A DNA stretch of 64,000 nt from Haemonchus contortus (taxonomy: Eukaryota > Nematoda > Chromadorea > Rhabditida > Trichostrongylidae), in contig LS997565.1 in assembly GCA_000469685.2 (NCBI GenBank), forward strand, positions 7,265,005 to 7,329,004, read 5' to 3'. Below, one piece after another: positions 10,101 to 23,063 of the stretch. Within the stretch, counting starts at the first letter, position 1, and each line of letters begins with the position of its first letter. A program made the translations under genes and the position numbers. The notes under the pieces were generated by a model. The model did not search any database and was not told the DNA's origin. It worked only from the letters and a program-made list of their open reading frames with translations.

Positions 10101-12905
10101 AAAAGCGGGTAATGATTGCAAAATTCGGTGGCACGCAAACACGACGAAGATTGCATTCACGGAATCAAAACAGCAATGAAGAGTAGTAGAAGAGTTTGAG
10201 CATAATCGAAGCCATCCCTGGCTAATCGGATCGATACTCATAGCATGAATCTAATGACTCCTATCTGATTAGGCTGAAGATTGCGGTGAGCCATTCAACA
10301 AGGCAGCAGTGTTATTCAATGTTATCAGCTATAAAGTAAATTCTACTGACTAATCTTCAGCTCCTAGAAGATTAAATAACATCCTATATCATGCCTCGAA
10401 ACTGTCAATCGATAACCTGCCTAAATTACGAGGTGCTTGGCGCCCCGGCTGGTTATCCACAGAGATCAATCGTAAACATGCGACAACAAAAAGCGATTAT
10501 TGCTCGCTTCTGTTACGCACTACCAACTCAACTGGAGCAGTTCACCAAGAAAACTGGCTTCGTCGCAATGATTTTCAGAAACAAACTATACTGATAAGAT
10601 GAGACGGGAAGTATTTGATTCAAACGTGATTTGCTTTTTCACAACAAAACAACTTCTTTCATCTGCTCAACCGTAAATGAGTGCTTCTTCAACTGATTCT
10701 AAAATTCTAAACCAAGGAAATAAATTTAAATCACGAAATGAAGATGGAAATATAAAGAAACATCCCTTCCTTTAAATAGTATCAAAACGTTGAAGGTAAA
10801 ACTCACTTCGTAGGAGTCCTTTCTATTGTACCTAATATCACAATATCTGAAGAAGCAGGTGAAGGAGTCCTCTGTCTTTGTTCTCTTGGTTCACCAAACA
10901 TACTCAACATACTACCAGTCTGTGAGGAAAGTACTACATTCTGGGAACTTGGCAAGTCCTCATTACCATCAGCTATCACCAACGAGCTAGTTTCAGCTGC
11001 AATGGAGAGATGGTGATTCTAATGCAACCCCTTATCCAAAGGTCGAACAACTCAACCAATTTGAACGTCTCCCACAACCGAAACTTCCGCGGAGGCAAGT
11101 GAATGAGTGGTCATGTTGAGTTCTTCACTTTGGTCACTATCTTCATCGTCCAGCACAATCACTGCAGCTGTATCAGTTTGACTTCTGGAATAGAAAATTT
11201 AAAAAATATTGAGACTTATGAACCCTCGAACTCCTTCAGCCATAAGGTATCCGTGGACTTTATTTTTGAGACAGAGACGGAGACAGGGCCATACTAAGTC
11301 ATTCCCTTTCTTAGTCCCCATAAGACAGTTCACGGCACACTTGAAATCGTGCTCTACTACTCATGTTTCTGATCGTACTTTCAAGGATTTCAACTTCACA
11401 AGAACTAGACGCATAACCAGTCACTACACGACGAGTGTACGCCGTAGTGATGGCTACTATAATGTTTCCTACAGTATGAACGGAATGCGAAAATTAACGG
11501 GTAAGACTCACTTCAGTAGTTCAGCAGCTAAGACTAGTCCCGATGTCGACGGAGGACTGAGATGTTGAAGCAGCTCTTGGTCATCAGTAGGCAAATCAAA
11601 AATACTCGTCTCACCATCCGGTTTTCTTCGGGGAACTACTGGCGTCTTAGAGATACCAACATCGTCATCGTCGAATTTGAAATTCAAAGGCGAGTACGAC
11701 CGATGTCGTGATATTTTTCTTCTTGGTGTACTATATGCTGTTCTGTTGTAGTCACTATCTTGATAGTCGTCCATACTCATAGAGGAGCGACTTTTCAAAA
11801 AAGCTCGTGGTGTCAAGTTCCTTAAGCGCTTTTTCGATCGAGACGGTGTCTTGTGGACTTCCAATATTACTTCCAGGTCTTTCACCACCTCTTCGACAGG
11901 TGTTCCCGAGGCTGTGTTCATCTCCGCTTCACCGTCCAGATCAACAATATCAACTTTATCTTCTTCGGTAAGGCTTTTTTTCTTTTTTGCCCTTTTCGGG
12001 GTCTCAACTGCCTTTGCTGACTGGTCCAGCTTATCCTTCTCCTGCGCTCCAGCATCCTAAAACAGACCCCATAAGAAGAAGCCCAGTTACTTCACATTTT
12101 GTTCAGGGTATTAATGAAAAGTGGAGATCGAAGCAAAAAGCCTATTCAGCAACAAAAAAGAAACAACAAAGTACAAGACGGATGTGCGGAAATGGAATGA
12201 AATAAACGGTGAAGAGAAGAGAACTTAGCTTGACTAAATATTGTTTGATTGACTTCCTTTTAGCTCTTTGTATCGACTTCTCTAGACGTTTCGTTTCATC
12301 CTCGCATTTTTCGTTGTCATCACTTGACACCTAGCAGTACTTATTTGCATGGAAGGCTTCTTTTCTTTCTAGAACATTGAACAGAAGTATAGATTTAAAT
12401 AGAACCTCAGCAACAACTGATGAAACCTTTCCAGTCTTTGGGGGATCTTGCGGATCAATTGCTATCTCTGAAATAAAATTTAGGGTGGACAAGAATTTTG
12501 AAGCTCAGCCATGACTCACTTTTTTTGACTACTTCTACTTTCTTTCTAGACGTTGCTTGCTTATGTACCGGCTTCCATCGTGTTCCACTGGGAGGAGATG
12601 AAAGAAATGACGTGAGGGAAGTCTGCTTGGAAATATTTTTCTGAAAAGCGTTGTCTAAATAATTGGTAAGCACTCTCACTAACAGAGTGTGAACAAAAAA
12701 GCGTAAAATGAGATGGAATCACCTTCTTTCCTGTTTGGGCTTTCTTCGCCTCTTCTTCATCTGAAGATTCTTCAATTTCCATGTTGGAATCGGCATCGTT
12801 CACCTTTCTTTTCACAATCTTCGGCAGTTCATGGCCGGTTACCGCAGCGTCCAAGGCGATTTCTGGTATGACTGATTCCTGCTGCTCTTCTTCATCTTCA
12901 CTCAT
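7116..12905 (-). CDS. parg: Poly(ADP-ribose) glycohydrolase (PARG)
   Basis: It hydrolyses ribose-ribose bonds in poly(ADP-ribose). Exons, high to low: 12905-12723, 12640-12520, 12467-12406, 12330-12235, 12056-11512, 11184-11057, 10996-10807, 10063-9937, 9870-9798, 9719-9578, 9515-9446, 9368-9204, 9121-8985, 8815-8656, 8587-8471, 8417-8294, 8218-8158, 8095-7993, 7604-7319; about 963 codons, near the usual PARG length. The N-terminal third is acidic then Lys/Arg-rich (SSDEEEAKK, AKKKKS), typical of the disordered regulatory region with nuclear-localisation-like patches. The helical domain includes SFVRLPWS and VTLSQEQCACLLAHAFFC. The macrodomain shows SHVKLHFILHYF, LQVDFANEYIGGGVLNSG and AVQ joined to EEIRFLICPE (signature GGG-x7-QEE), an acceptor for adenine near QRYSSYYGYG, and ATGNWGCGVFGGD. 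The last exon is unsure: either translation continues past 7319, or it splices to a tiny exon at 7128-7112. The 8/9 and 10/11 joins are less certain. Confidence 0.95.
8281..8600 (-). other. parg: PARG catalytic signature split by an intron
   Basis: The exon 8587-8471 ends at the Gln of GGGVLNSGAVQ and the exon 8417-8294 begins with GAG GAA (Glu-Glu), so the GGG-x7-QEE motif is assembled only by splicing in phase 0. Both catalytic glutamates are intact, which argues for an active enzyme. Confidence 0.85.
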
Positions 12906-13302
12906 GCCAAAAGGTCCTCAAAAGGATAAGGCGATAAAGGGTCGGGTCCATATTTTGTTTCTCAAACCACTACATTAGCAACATTCAACTTTGAGAAAAA
13001 ATCGTATTTCATCAAAGTAAAGAGCCACAATAACTGTTTTTTAAACAAAATTCCAAAATACGTAGCCCTAAATAACTTCAACAAATTTATTAATAGTTTG
13101 TCTCTCATTATTTACTACACAGAGATGAGTTACAAAAATCGAGAAGTATTGAGACCCACAATCACAATATAGTCATAAAAGTCCAATCTAAAGACTGAGC
13201 CAATCAGATGACTGTTGGTCAAGAGGGTTCCCTTCGATCGATTACTTTCTCATGGAAGGGCCCAAAGTATCGATAGCCAGGGATGTCCGCGCTGATAATT
13301 AA

Positions 13303-13901
13303 CACGTTGACGACGAGCCAATTTTTTCGTGTCTGTCCCGTGGGACGACACAGTTCCTTACTTGGAAATTTGCTAGTTCTCGAAAAATTGAGTGATTACA
13401 TTCAAAAACATTTGAAATCCGCAATCCTTCTAGCAGTATTCAAATTTAGCCCAACATTTGCGGCTACTCGGGGTAATTTCAAATTTGGCGGTGATAAACT
13501 TGAATTAGGGGTATATAAATAGGATCTCTGAAAGTATTATTATCCTTGCGACTATTTTTGTCATAATGAGTGCCCCGGATATTGAAATGGAAGACTCAAC
13601 GAAATTTTTTGACCACTGGCTGCTCGACAGCGACGATGATGCTGCAGGTGGTTTAGACGGCGTCGATATGGCTCTGGCGGTTGATCCTGTCTTGTATTTA
13701 TATTATTCATCTTGGGATTACTTTAATAGGTGGCCGGTGCTATTTTGGACACTTATAAGCCGAAATTGAAAATCTGCACAAAAAACGGGACGAGCACACA
13801 CACTTTAATCGAAGAATGCACCGTCGCGCAGCACTGCGCGACATCGTCCCATGAGACAGACTGGCTGTCGCGCACCATTGCGCGACATTGTCGTCAACGT
13901 G
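13303..13901. mobile_element. piggyBac-like non-autonomous element, 599 bp, with TTAA flanks
   Basis: Bases 13303-13314 (CACGTTGACGAC) and their exact reverse complement at 13890-13901 form 12-bp terminal inverted repeats, each flanked by TTAA (13299-13302 and 13902-13905). TTAA is the diagnostic target duplication of piggyBac elements. Subterminal copies of TGTCGCGCANNANTGCGCGAC occur near the right end. An open frame from 13566 (MSAPDIEMED ... DSDDDAAGG) has the acidic start typical of piggyBac transposase N-termini but breaks off after ~55 residues. This is therefore an internally deleted derivative unlikely to move itself. Confidence 0.8.
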
Positions 13902-14099
13902 TTAAGAAGAGAATCGAGAGTTTCATCAAATCGCTATCTGAAGGAGAATGGAGAGCTTAGCAGAATCAGGAAAAAGCTTTGAAGGTGCCTCACTCATAAA
14001 AAACCCAGACAGTACTCGTTTCTTAACCCAATTTACGGGAAATTTGAAATCCGCCGTTGTTACGCAATCACACGGCCATTGCTGAGAAATACGCCTAAT

Positions 14100-14285
14100 A
14101 GTAACGGTTATGGGATCATTCACCCAGAACTGGATGGGCGCGGCATCCCAGCTGATGCTACTTATTGATCCCACTTCAAATTTGTGCCCAAATGATAGGC
14201 GCCAGAGTCGTTTTAATCACCATGAATTTCGCTGTGCGGTTTGCCGCGTTCATCAAGTTCTGGGTGAATGTTCCGTCCCCCAATA
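14100..14285. repeat. Inverted pair of a ~45-base repeat
   Basis: GATCATTCACCCAGAACTGG (from 14112) and the following GGCGCGGC are matched by the reverse complement of 14232-14275 (CATTCACCCAGAACTTGATG, then a GCGGC). Two copies of the same repeat therefore face each other about 100 bases apart, just right of the piggyBac-like element. Class unknown. Confidence 0.45.
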
Positions 14286-17200
14286 GTAACATCTGGGTGC
14301 CTTTTCTACGCTTTCCTAACAACTAGCTGTTTTGAGACAGAGGCATGCTTTCAATTTACGGGTCTTAACTCCCCCATTAAAAATGTTAACTTGGTTATGT
14401 TCCCAGAATTGAGTGGTAAGCAGCGAGCTACTGGTGGAGAAGGGTTGGTTACGATAGTCGGTGATAAAAGGCTTTACTGGGCGGTAATTGAAATCATTGA
14501 CATGCCACACTCATTCCATTTCATAAACTGTGGGATGGCTGCGTTATGCAAATCTTAAGCCTCACGAATGATGTCCCATTTGTCCTCTGATGCCTAGACC
14601 ATGATGTGGGAAGGACGTTTTAGATCGGGAGCTCCCATCCGCGTTCAGGGTCATAAAGAAGACGATCTCTTTAAAACAAAGCGATTCCGCCGTAACAACC
14701 CTGTACGGTACAGTAATAAAACATAGGCTTTTATTTCAGTGAAAAGCATTAGGCGTGGAGACGCAGAGGACTTACCACAGAGCAGAAATGTAACGCCATT
14801 CCGAATACAGTTCAGCTTTCTCATCAGAAGGCTTTACCAAAGTATGCTGTCGAGAGTATCGAAGCCCTCTGTACGTCTCACCTTCTGGGCTCCTGGTGCT
14901 TCGTCCACTTTGGGAGGAGAGATATGCAAAGAATCTTCTCCCTCGTGTTCTGCTGATTCTTCCTGGCAAGACCTCATTAATGAAGGGGCCGGGCGGAGCC
15001 ATGATATGGAGAGACCACATCCCTTCACTATTCACTTATTTCACTGCTTCTGCATCTTTTCCAATGGCTAGGATGTGACATTTTGAAATCGGAACACACT
15101 ATTTACTTTTCTCTTGCTTAACTCTCCAAAAAGGGGAAGTTGAAGCTCTCAGATGGCTCAATCGCTAAGTCTGAAAAGATTTCCTGATCAGCATTATAAC
15201 TACTTGACTATGTCTGTACAGTCCTACGAACGCATGGCGCACCCTGTCAAAATAGTCCTCTTCTCTGGAGGTGTCACAACGAAGTAGATGGTCTTCAGAG
15301 TAGGCTAACAAAAATAAGAAGTTTCCCACAGCTTCCCACAGCGGAGAAGGCACGAAGAACTAGAAAATGACGTCGTTACTACAACTTTAGTCCCAAGACC
15401 AAATCTCAGACCAGTATTCTCCCATGCCGTTCAAACATCTCATTCCTTCGGGTCATCTAATCGGTGCCAAAGTCATATGTACAAATGGGATAGAAGCCAT
15501 GGCCCATAAATTGTCTGGTTTCTAGAAGTATACGGTCACTACTACTCTGAGTGGAGTTCTTATGGGTGGCCTGATCTTGAAACGAAATCGACCGTACTGA
15601 AAAAGTTGCCCTTTTATCTTTCACGTCATTGCCCTTTACTAACCCGCTTAGTTTCCATGATTCCCCTTTCTATTCTCTCTTAGTAACCATTGATGATCAT
15701 CCTTTGCTCCCTACTCGTCATCATCGAATCGTTTGCCACTTGCAAGTAACAGCTGCTGGGAGCAGGTCCTGGTGGCTGAGTGGCAAAGGGAGGCTATAAG
15801 TATCATCCACGCTCGAGCTGATGGTGGAATTAGTCAGGCCGGCGGTGATCTCAGCTTTCGTCATCTTAATGCCAACATTGTGTAACACCCCCACCTCTTC
15901 AGAGCATCATAAATCTCATTCCAAGGGTCCCCAATCAGTACTATGTACTTTATCTAAAATTACCCCGAATTCTTATGTAGTGCCTCTATAACTCCCCTCT
16001 CCCTTGAGTGCATTTTGCTAATTTTACAGTAATCTAGACTGATTCAGGTAAAACATGAATGCGACCTCCGTGCAACAATGACGTTCTCCTAGGTTTACCT
16101 GAAAGGATGTTTTTCACATGACTTTAGCAGTTTGGGTGAAATGACCCATGGGCAGACCAGGCGATGACTCATTAATTGGCAAGCCATTCCTTTTCATAAT
16201 ACCTACGTGATTCATCACCTATTTTCATGCCATTCATACCCTGCTATGTGAAAGTGTCATAAGATTGATTGGCAAGTTGTTGGCAAAACTTTGGCCACAG
16301 AGTCGACCCGTACTTGTGCTTCCCGGGTGTCGTGCTTTTGCCCTAACACTGACCCCTCCTGCCCCCGACTTCTCAGTTGCAGTGGAGGCGAAATTCGAAT
16401 GGAAATATGTGACGGATGGAAAGCGTCAGCTTTTGCGGCAGCGTTCAGTAGGAGGCCGACGCCTGTCGGTAATCGATAAGCATGTTTTGCATAGTTAATT
16501 ACCTGCGCTATCGCTGACTGTAAATGGTATTCAATGTAACAATAATCAACATCTTTTCATTGTTAGCCGACAAAGTTTTAACGAATGGCTCTTAATCGAT
16601 AGTTGATGACGCATTGCAGTGCAATGGTGATGATTTCAATATGGCTGCAAGGGAATCTTTGCTTTCCAACTGTCCATGTTCTGCGACTCATACATTTTTC
16701 ATTTCGAGCAGGAATCGCTTGCTCGTCTTTCCTCCTCATATCTCATTCCCCGAACTCATTCTTTGTTGGTTTTTCTGAACTCTTGTTTGCCTCTGTAATA
16801 TTATGCCACACACAATTAGACCTCCCACGGGCCTTCATTTCTCACGTTTACGGCCTTGACGATGTCATTCTTCGCTGAAAGCCTATTGCATATGTTAGCA
16901 ATCGGTCGATATTTCAGGTCTTCCAAAGTGGTTGACTTTGCACTTGCCTTTTCCCTCTTTCATTTCAAGGAGTCTTTTTTTTCTGACGGCATCATTGTAA
17001 ACAATATTTTTCAGTGGGACTTAAGCTTTTTCGATGCTTGGGTAGTTTGAGGGCCCCGAAAATAAGGAAAAATAGCAAAGGAATGGTCAATCTATAATGC
17101 CTCAGAGAGCTATAATCCTCTCTACGCTGTCTTTACGCTAAGCCGTGCCATTGAAAAACTAGTTCTGGGCCATTATTCAGCTGCAAACTAGTAATCCTTG

Positions 17201-20200
17201 AAAATCGACGTATTTCTTTCGATTCTCTGAACTTACTGTGCCCTACGTACTATTATTAGTTTACTTTACGACAGTTCACAGGTTGTCTACCAAAGAGTGC
17301 TCGTGAACTGGTGACGTTTTCTATCACATGCCATCATAAATCTTATCTTTGTGGATGTTTTCAAGGTTTCTCTCTGATTTTATGATGAAAAATTTGGGAA
17401 CTGAAGAGAAATGGACCTGGAATCTGCGAAACGACCTCGTAATACGGGGATTTGCCACACTTTTTTTGGAATTACTTTTTCTTTAGTTGAAGCAAGTGAA
17501 TGAAGAAGTGATTAGAAGTCTGCAAGATAAATCTTGAAACTGAACTTGAAGGCAACGCACATGGCAAGCGAAAGAGTCAGAAAGGTGTACTGCCTCGGGA
17601 GCATGAGTCACTCCCGAAGCGGTACATCCTCTTTTTCAGTTACCAATCATCTCACTCAGAACAATGATTACTCATTAATGGGTACAAAGCAGTTAACAGC
17701 TGTCATACTTCTCCTACCCACTCCAAACTTTTCGTAATCGCCCCTTCACCAATTCTTGGGTTACTGGGGAGCGGGCGGACCTGGGCAAGTTACTCACCGA
17801 CTTTTACTAATATTCAATCCTCTCTAGGCACCTGTAAATGAAATGAGAAAATGTTCATGTGTAAGACCAGAAGAACGGTGCTTTCCTTGTCGCTGTCTCA
17901 TTACCTGACTGACTCCGATTATCCAAATTTCCATGTCTAAGGGTTTCACTTGCAGTATGTAGGGCTGGTCCCAAATGAAGTGTTGCTGATATGAGCCGAC
18001 CCTTTTTCCCGAAACCCACTCCTCTTGCTTGACCTTTCGAGCTCTTTTTTTGCGCCGTATGTGGGACGGTCTCCCTCTGATCGTCTGGTATCTCTTCTAT
18101 GGCGTTATGTTTAGTAACGGCCTCGCGCCATTGCCGAGCTACGAAATCTGTGTAGTCCCCCGAAGGTGCATGTTATAAAGGGTGTTAGTAAGCACAAAGC
18201 CCGGGCAGGAAAAAGTCCCAATCGTAATTTAGTAAGGGAGAAAATCCAATAAAAGTACATGTCAGAGCTTTAAATCATTCAAAGTCGACGTTCGTCGATT
18301 TCAATGAAATCAAGCTTCTTTTAATGCGAGAACAAAATAAGCCATTAGGTGGTTATTGCTTTTATGGAAATAGCGTTTTCGTAAGCATTTGTACTTTACA
18401 GCCGCTCTGACATCACCAGGCAATTCCCATTTCTTTCACATTTCATCCGTTACATGCAACCCATACTTCACGGTTAGGTGACTGATGACAATTTTTTGCC
18501 GTTTTTCCCCTTTTCGAACACAACATTCAATTAAATCAGACCTTCGGCCGTCTTTAAAATCGATGTCAATTCAGTTGTGTTCCGTTGGTTGACGATGATT
18601 TATGTAGACGTTCGACAACGAGTATGGTAGTGGTGGTAGTGGTATCGTCGTCTGAGATTAGCATCTCCGTTTCCATCACGAGCAGACCGACGATACCGTC
18701 CTATGAATGCTACACATCTGACCATTTCCTTTGTCAATGGCTTTCACTTCATTTCAGAACTACATTTTCAAGCTTTCTCAAGCTGGGATCCACTTTGCTA
18801 TGTCGAAAATTTAATGATTTTTTTTTTAAAATATCCACTTTTGAAGTTCAGTGTTCCTTGTCCCAACTGAATATTTTCAGAATGCGTTGTCAATTCACAC
18901 CATCAGGTTTTGAATGGAATTGTTATCGTTGAAATGTCATTTCAGCATGAGACTCTCCAGTCAAAGTCCGAGTTTCTCTTGTGGTTTAGAGCCCAGAGCC
19001 AGTATGGGACCCGTAAATAGTAATTACCTCATCTATAATTACCAATCATTTTTCTCTATGGTCAGAACTATATAGTTTTTGGTCACTCTGGTACTACATC
19101 GTATGCCATAAATGAAATGAGTTTTATACTTCCGATAACCTTTTTCGTGTACCAGACCACCGGAAGTGATTACTGCCCAACCATATGATGAAGACTGTTT
19201 TTATGACTTGAGAAACTCACGATTTTGTCATATTTTCCTGTTTATCGATTTATTTCATCATTCATTTCGAATGGAATAATTAAAAGTTCCTCTGATGTCC
19301 TCAACTTTCAAGTTAAAGCAGCTTTCCTCGCATATTTTCCTTTAGGCATTAAAAGTGCTGTCATCGTTCCATGTCTAAGTCTAATGGTAAGTCCAGTCTA
19401 ATGTCAAAGGCGGGGCTCTTTGAAGAGGCAAACATGATTTTTCTATGGAAGGCAATGTGTCATTTCACCCCATATTGTTCCTGCCTTTCAGGCCAGCCTA
19501 GATTTTCCCACTAGAACGAATTACCCTTCTTCACGGGCAACCTCCGCCACGGTTAGATAGATTTCTACTGAACAATTTACTATTTTCAATTAATTTTTAA
19601 TCAAAGGGATCTGAATGACTGCATTTAGAGTATGCGACTTCAGTCACATGAACCGTCGGGAGTACCTCACCAACGGGTTCCTATACCTTCGACCTCCTTA
19701 TAGAACTAGAATGCAGACTTCTTGTCATCGACATTTAGAAGATAATAATAATAGATAAGGGACGTGTCCAAATGCCCCTTCTATACTGAATGAAAGCCGA
19801 GTGCACGGCGCACTCCAACACCATGCTAATCAATGCCGAGCGCTCTTCGATTTACTTTGATGTTATCTTTTCTTTGTTTATGTTTACGGCCACATGTGTA
19901 TTTTGTTTGTCGCATCGTTTTTTCCATCGGACCAAACTTCCGTCGTGTTCACAATCTGATTGCTATGGCGACATGTTTCTACTATTGTTGCTCAACTAGG
20001 AGTTGTTATCAGCTGGGTGTTCCCTGACTCGGTACAGCTGTCAGTCTAGCAGTAAATAGCCATTTTCTCTTTTTATAAATCCGCCAACTATCACCAGCTG
20101 GATATTTCGTTGTATTTAATGCTGTTGCTGGTATCTCAAATCATTCAGTAATTTGATGACAAGATTCGATTGCTTTCCAATTTTCTGGGAAAATCGAGGA

Positions 20201-22489
20201 TAAATCAAAGGCTTATGGCTAGAAAGGAGAAGTGGTTGCACGCTAGAGGGCTGAATGAGGAAGTAGTGACTTCTTCGACTCCCAGGGAGTACTGAGCTCT
20301 TCGAGTAGCGACTCTTCCATGCTCATATGTTCATATCTGCACCTCTCCCCTCTCCCGAATTGCCCTTACTCTTGTAGGTCTGAGGTCTCGGTGAAGACGA
20401 TGGGCCATGGCATTCTAGCGTCGTTTACGATGAGTCACCAGCTATCTTGCAGACCTTACTTTGGTTTAGGTTTTCATCGACCTCACATCAAGGTTGTGCT
20501 TAACAGAACCACAAGATACGAAGGTTATGTAAACGAGTAACTGAGTAACGAGAAGGGGACTGACAATTTGCGCTTTTATAGAGTAGCCCATATGAACCGT
20601 GCAGCCCCATAAACCTAATGAGAATTTGATGGAATGACTAGTACTTTGAATCCTTCAGGGTACATTCTGCCTGCAGATGTTCTTACCAGTAGATGAGCTC
20701 GTGAATGAGTCCTGAAGGTTGAGGCTAACAAGGGCACTCAGATTAACGACGCTACTTCTAGTCAGATGCTTTTTTCATCCATTTACAATCATGACGAACG
20801 CCTCTAGCGGTTGACTAAGCTAGTAGAGCATTGAGGACGTTCAAGTACGTGCATAGTGCGAGATTACTCGAAATCGCCGGCGGCCAGCCCTATCAGTCTT
20901 GCCGTAAGTGAGACATATGCATCCTCCAATTGTAAAAAAGTAATTGCGAAGACTATCTGTAATAATCTGCGTTCGCAAAGCATAGATATGGTGCAGTATT
21001 TGTCAGCAACTTCTGCAGTGGACTAGCCACGCCTCCTCTGCGCTAGCTCCTCCCACCACCCATTTGAAAACTGACTAGTGAATAGTCCTCTTGCAGAACA
21101 AAGGTGCAAACTTTCTATTTGGAGAGCGATTTTTGCAATTTAGAGTGGATTCATGATTCTATTTCGTATTCTGGCTAAATATAGTTCGGTGATTTGTGAT
21201 CATTGTGTATCTTTCTAATGATAGTGCACTAGTTCGTTTCTAACCTGTTTTGTTATTCTCATTGCAAAGTTTCATATTATTCACTAGTTAGCCGTCGCGT
21301 TCCAGGCTTCAAGATGGCTCAAAAGTCAATCTCTCGACGTGATTATATTGCTAATCTAATATGCCTAATGGCTTACAGCTGCTGTCATACATGTTTGATC
21401 GTCAGCTTAGACGTCATGCTTTTGCAGTTAGGCTCTCGCTCTGTGTGGCCTCGTCACTCGTCAGGAAACTAAAGCCCCTCTTGCTCGTGTAGCAGTCGGT
21501 GTTCTTCGACCTCTTGGCGGCACCACAACCTATGTAGTAGCGCCCCCAGTCACCCTTTTGTTGACGAATTCTCCGTTTTCACTTATGAAAGACAGGGCGT
21601 GTGGTTTTCTATTGATTTCTTCTCCGTTAACTTTTCATAGTTATGCCCATTACTGGTAACATCCACGATTATTCACAAATCTACTTCTCAAACTATATAA
21701 TCCACTGCTAAGCAGTATTTGATGACGAATTTAGCATTCACTTGATCGACTACTTCACAGTAACATAGCTCTATTAGAAATAATGCTGTTAAAGCTCGGG
21801 CTGCTTAGAAAGGGAGAAGTACCCAAGCAGATCCCATCTTGATTTTCATTTGTTTTCCAATTTCTTTCGTTGTCACCCATTTCATTCCTTTACGCATTTC
21901 CAAAAGCAGTATAGTAAGCTGCTAAGCAAAATTCCAGGACGAAAATGGCATTCCCATTATACGGTATTCTTCATGGTATAATAATCTAAATTTTTATTTT
22001 TTCTTTTACTTCTTTTCGCATAAACCTCCTTCCTTGCCTTACGCATACTTACCATCCTTGCGAAAAAAAACAACAAATCTCATTTTATAGCTCTTTTCTT
22101 CTTTCTCTTTTCCTTATATTCAGCCATTTCATTCCTTCATAATTTTTCATGACTTTTTTTTTATATGTTGGATATCTCTATAGATTTTGTATTTGATTTT
22201 TGTCCTACAACATGTCCTTTTTTCCTCAGTGGTGGCCTAATTAACTTTTTACCGTAGAGAGATAAGACGGTCAGAAGTCATTAAACGAGTGTCAATCAAA
22301 TTCAATAATTTTTGCGTGGAATACAAATGTTTTGCACATGGACTGGACCAGTGTAGTCAAAGTACATAACTGTCATTTTGAAGTATTTTCTAATGTTGTC
22401 TATTTTGAAAATATTATTATTTATTTCTATTGTAAGCATCATTTTTTAGCCTTACTCGTTGTTCTCTATCAACTGCTGTTATTTCGCCG

Positions 22490-22925
22490 CAGTGCACCAT
22501 GGGAAAGCCTTGCAAGATTGGCAAATTGAACTTTGGCCTCGGACGGGACTCAAACCATACTTGTGCTTTCCGGCACCGTCCTCTATCCTTTCACCTTACT
22601 GCAACTCTAATACTTTCGTTCGAATAGAATCACTTAAATGTAAGAATAAAGCCTTCGGCGTAGGCGAGTTTTCTTTTTGGGATGTGTCCCGGAGTTCGAC
22701 TTCCATTTAGGATCATGGTGGCGATTTCGAATGCTCATGTAGTCTATGCAAAGAAGTTCGGTGCCCACCCCATGCCCAAGTCAGTGCTCATACCCGAGCA
22801 GAGTCTGGAACCAATGAATGGATCCAGGGGGAAGACAAGCTAGATTGGCCCGGGCGAGAATCGATCCGCGATTCGAACAGCGAACCATGCGTGTATGATA
22901 GTGCGCCACTGCACCACCTCAGCCC
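22490..22925 (-). repeat. tRNA-derived SINE-like repeats
   Basis: On the minus strand, 22850-22925 reads TGGTGCAGTGGCGCAC (A-box-like) followed about 35 bases later by GTTCGAATCGC (B-box-like), the internal RNA polymerase III promoter layout of a tRNA-derived SINE. A second copy-like stretch at 22490-22620 contains GGTTTGAGTCCCG on the minus strand and resembles 16265-16400. It does not fold into a convincing functional tRNA. Confidence 0.5.
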
Positions 22926-23046
22926 ACCAGAATTTCTCACAAGAAAAAGGCGAATAGTTCGATAAGTCTATTATCAACTGTGCGGGAAGCAGACGCTTTC
23001 TTCCTTCGGTAGATCACTTCTAAAGGCTGAAATACTGTCAAATAAT

Positions 23047-23063
23047 TTATATATATATATATT
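23047..23063. repeat. TA dinucleotide microsatellite
   Basis: Short run of alternating TA within an AT-rich stretch. Confidence 0.7.

Noticed and set aside
22850..22925. Functional tRNA gene on the minus strand
   Set aside because: Internal promoter boxes are present but the acceptor and anticodon stems do not pair convincingly, and similar sequences recur elsewhere. A SINE-like repeat is more likely.
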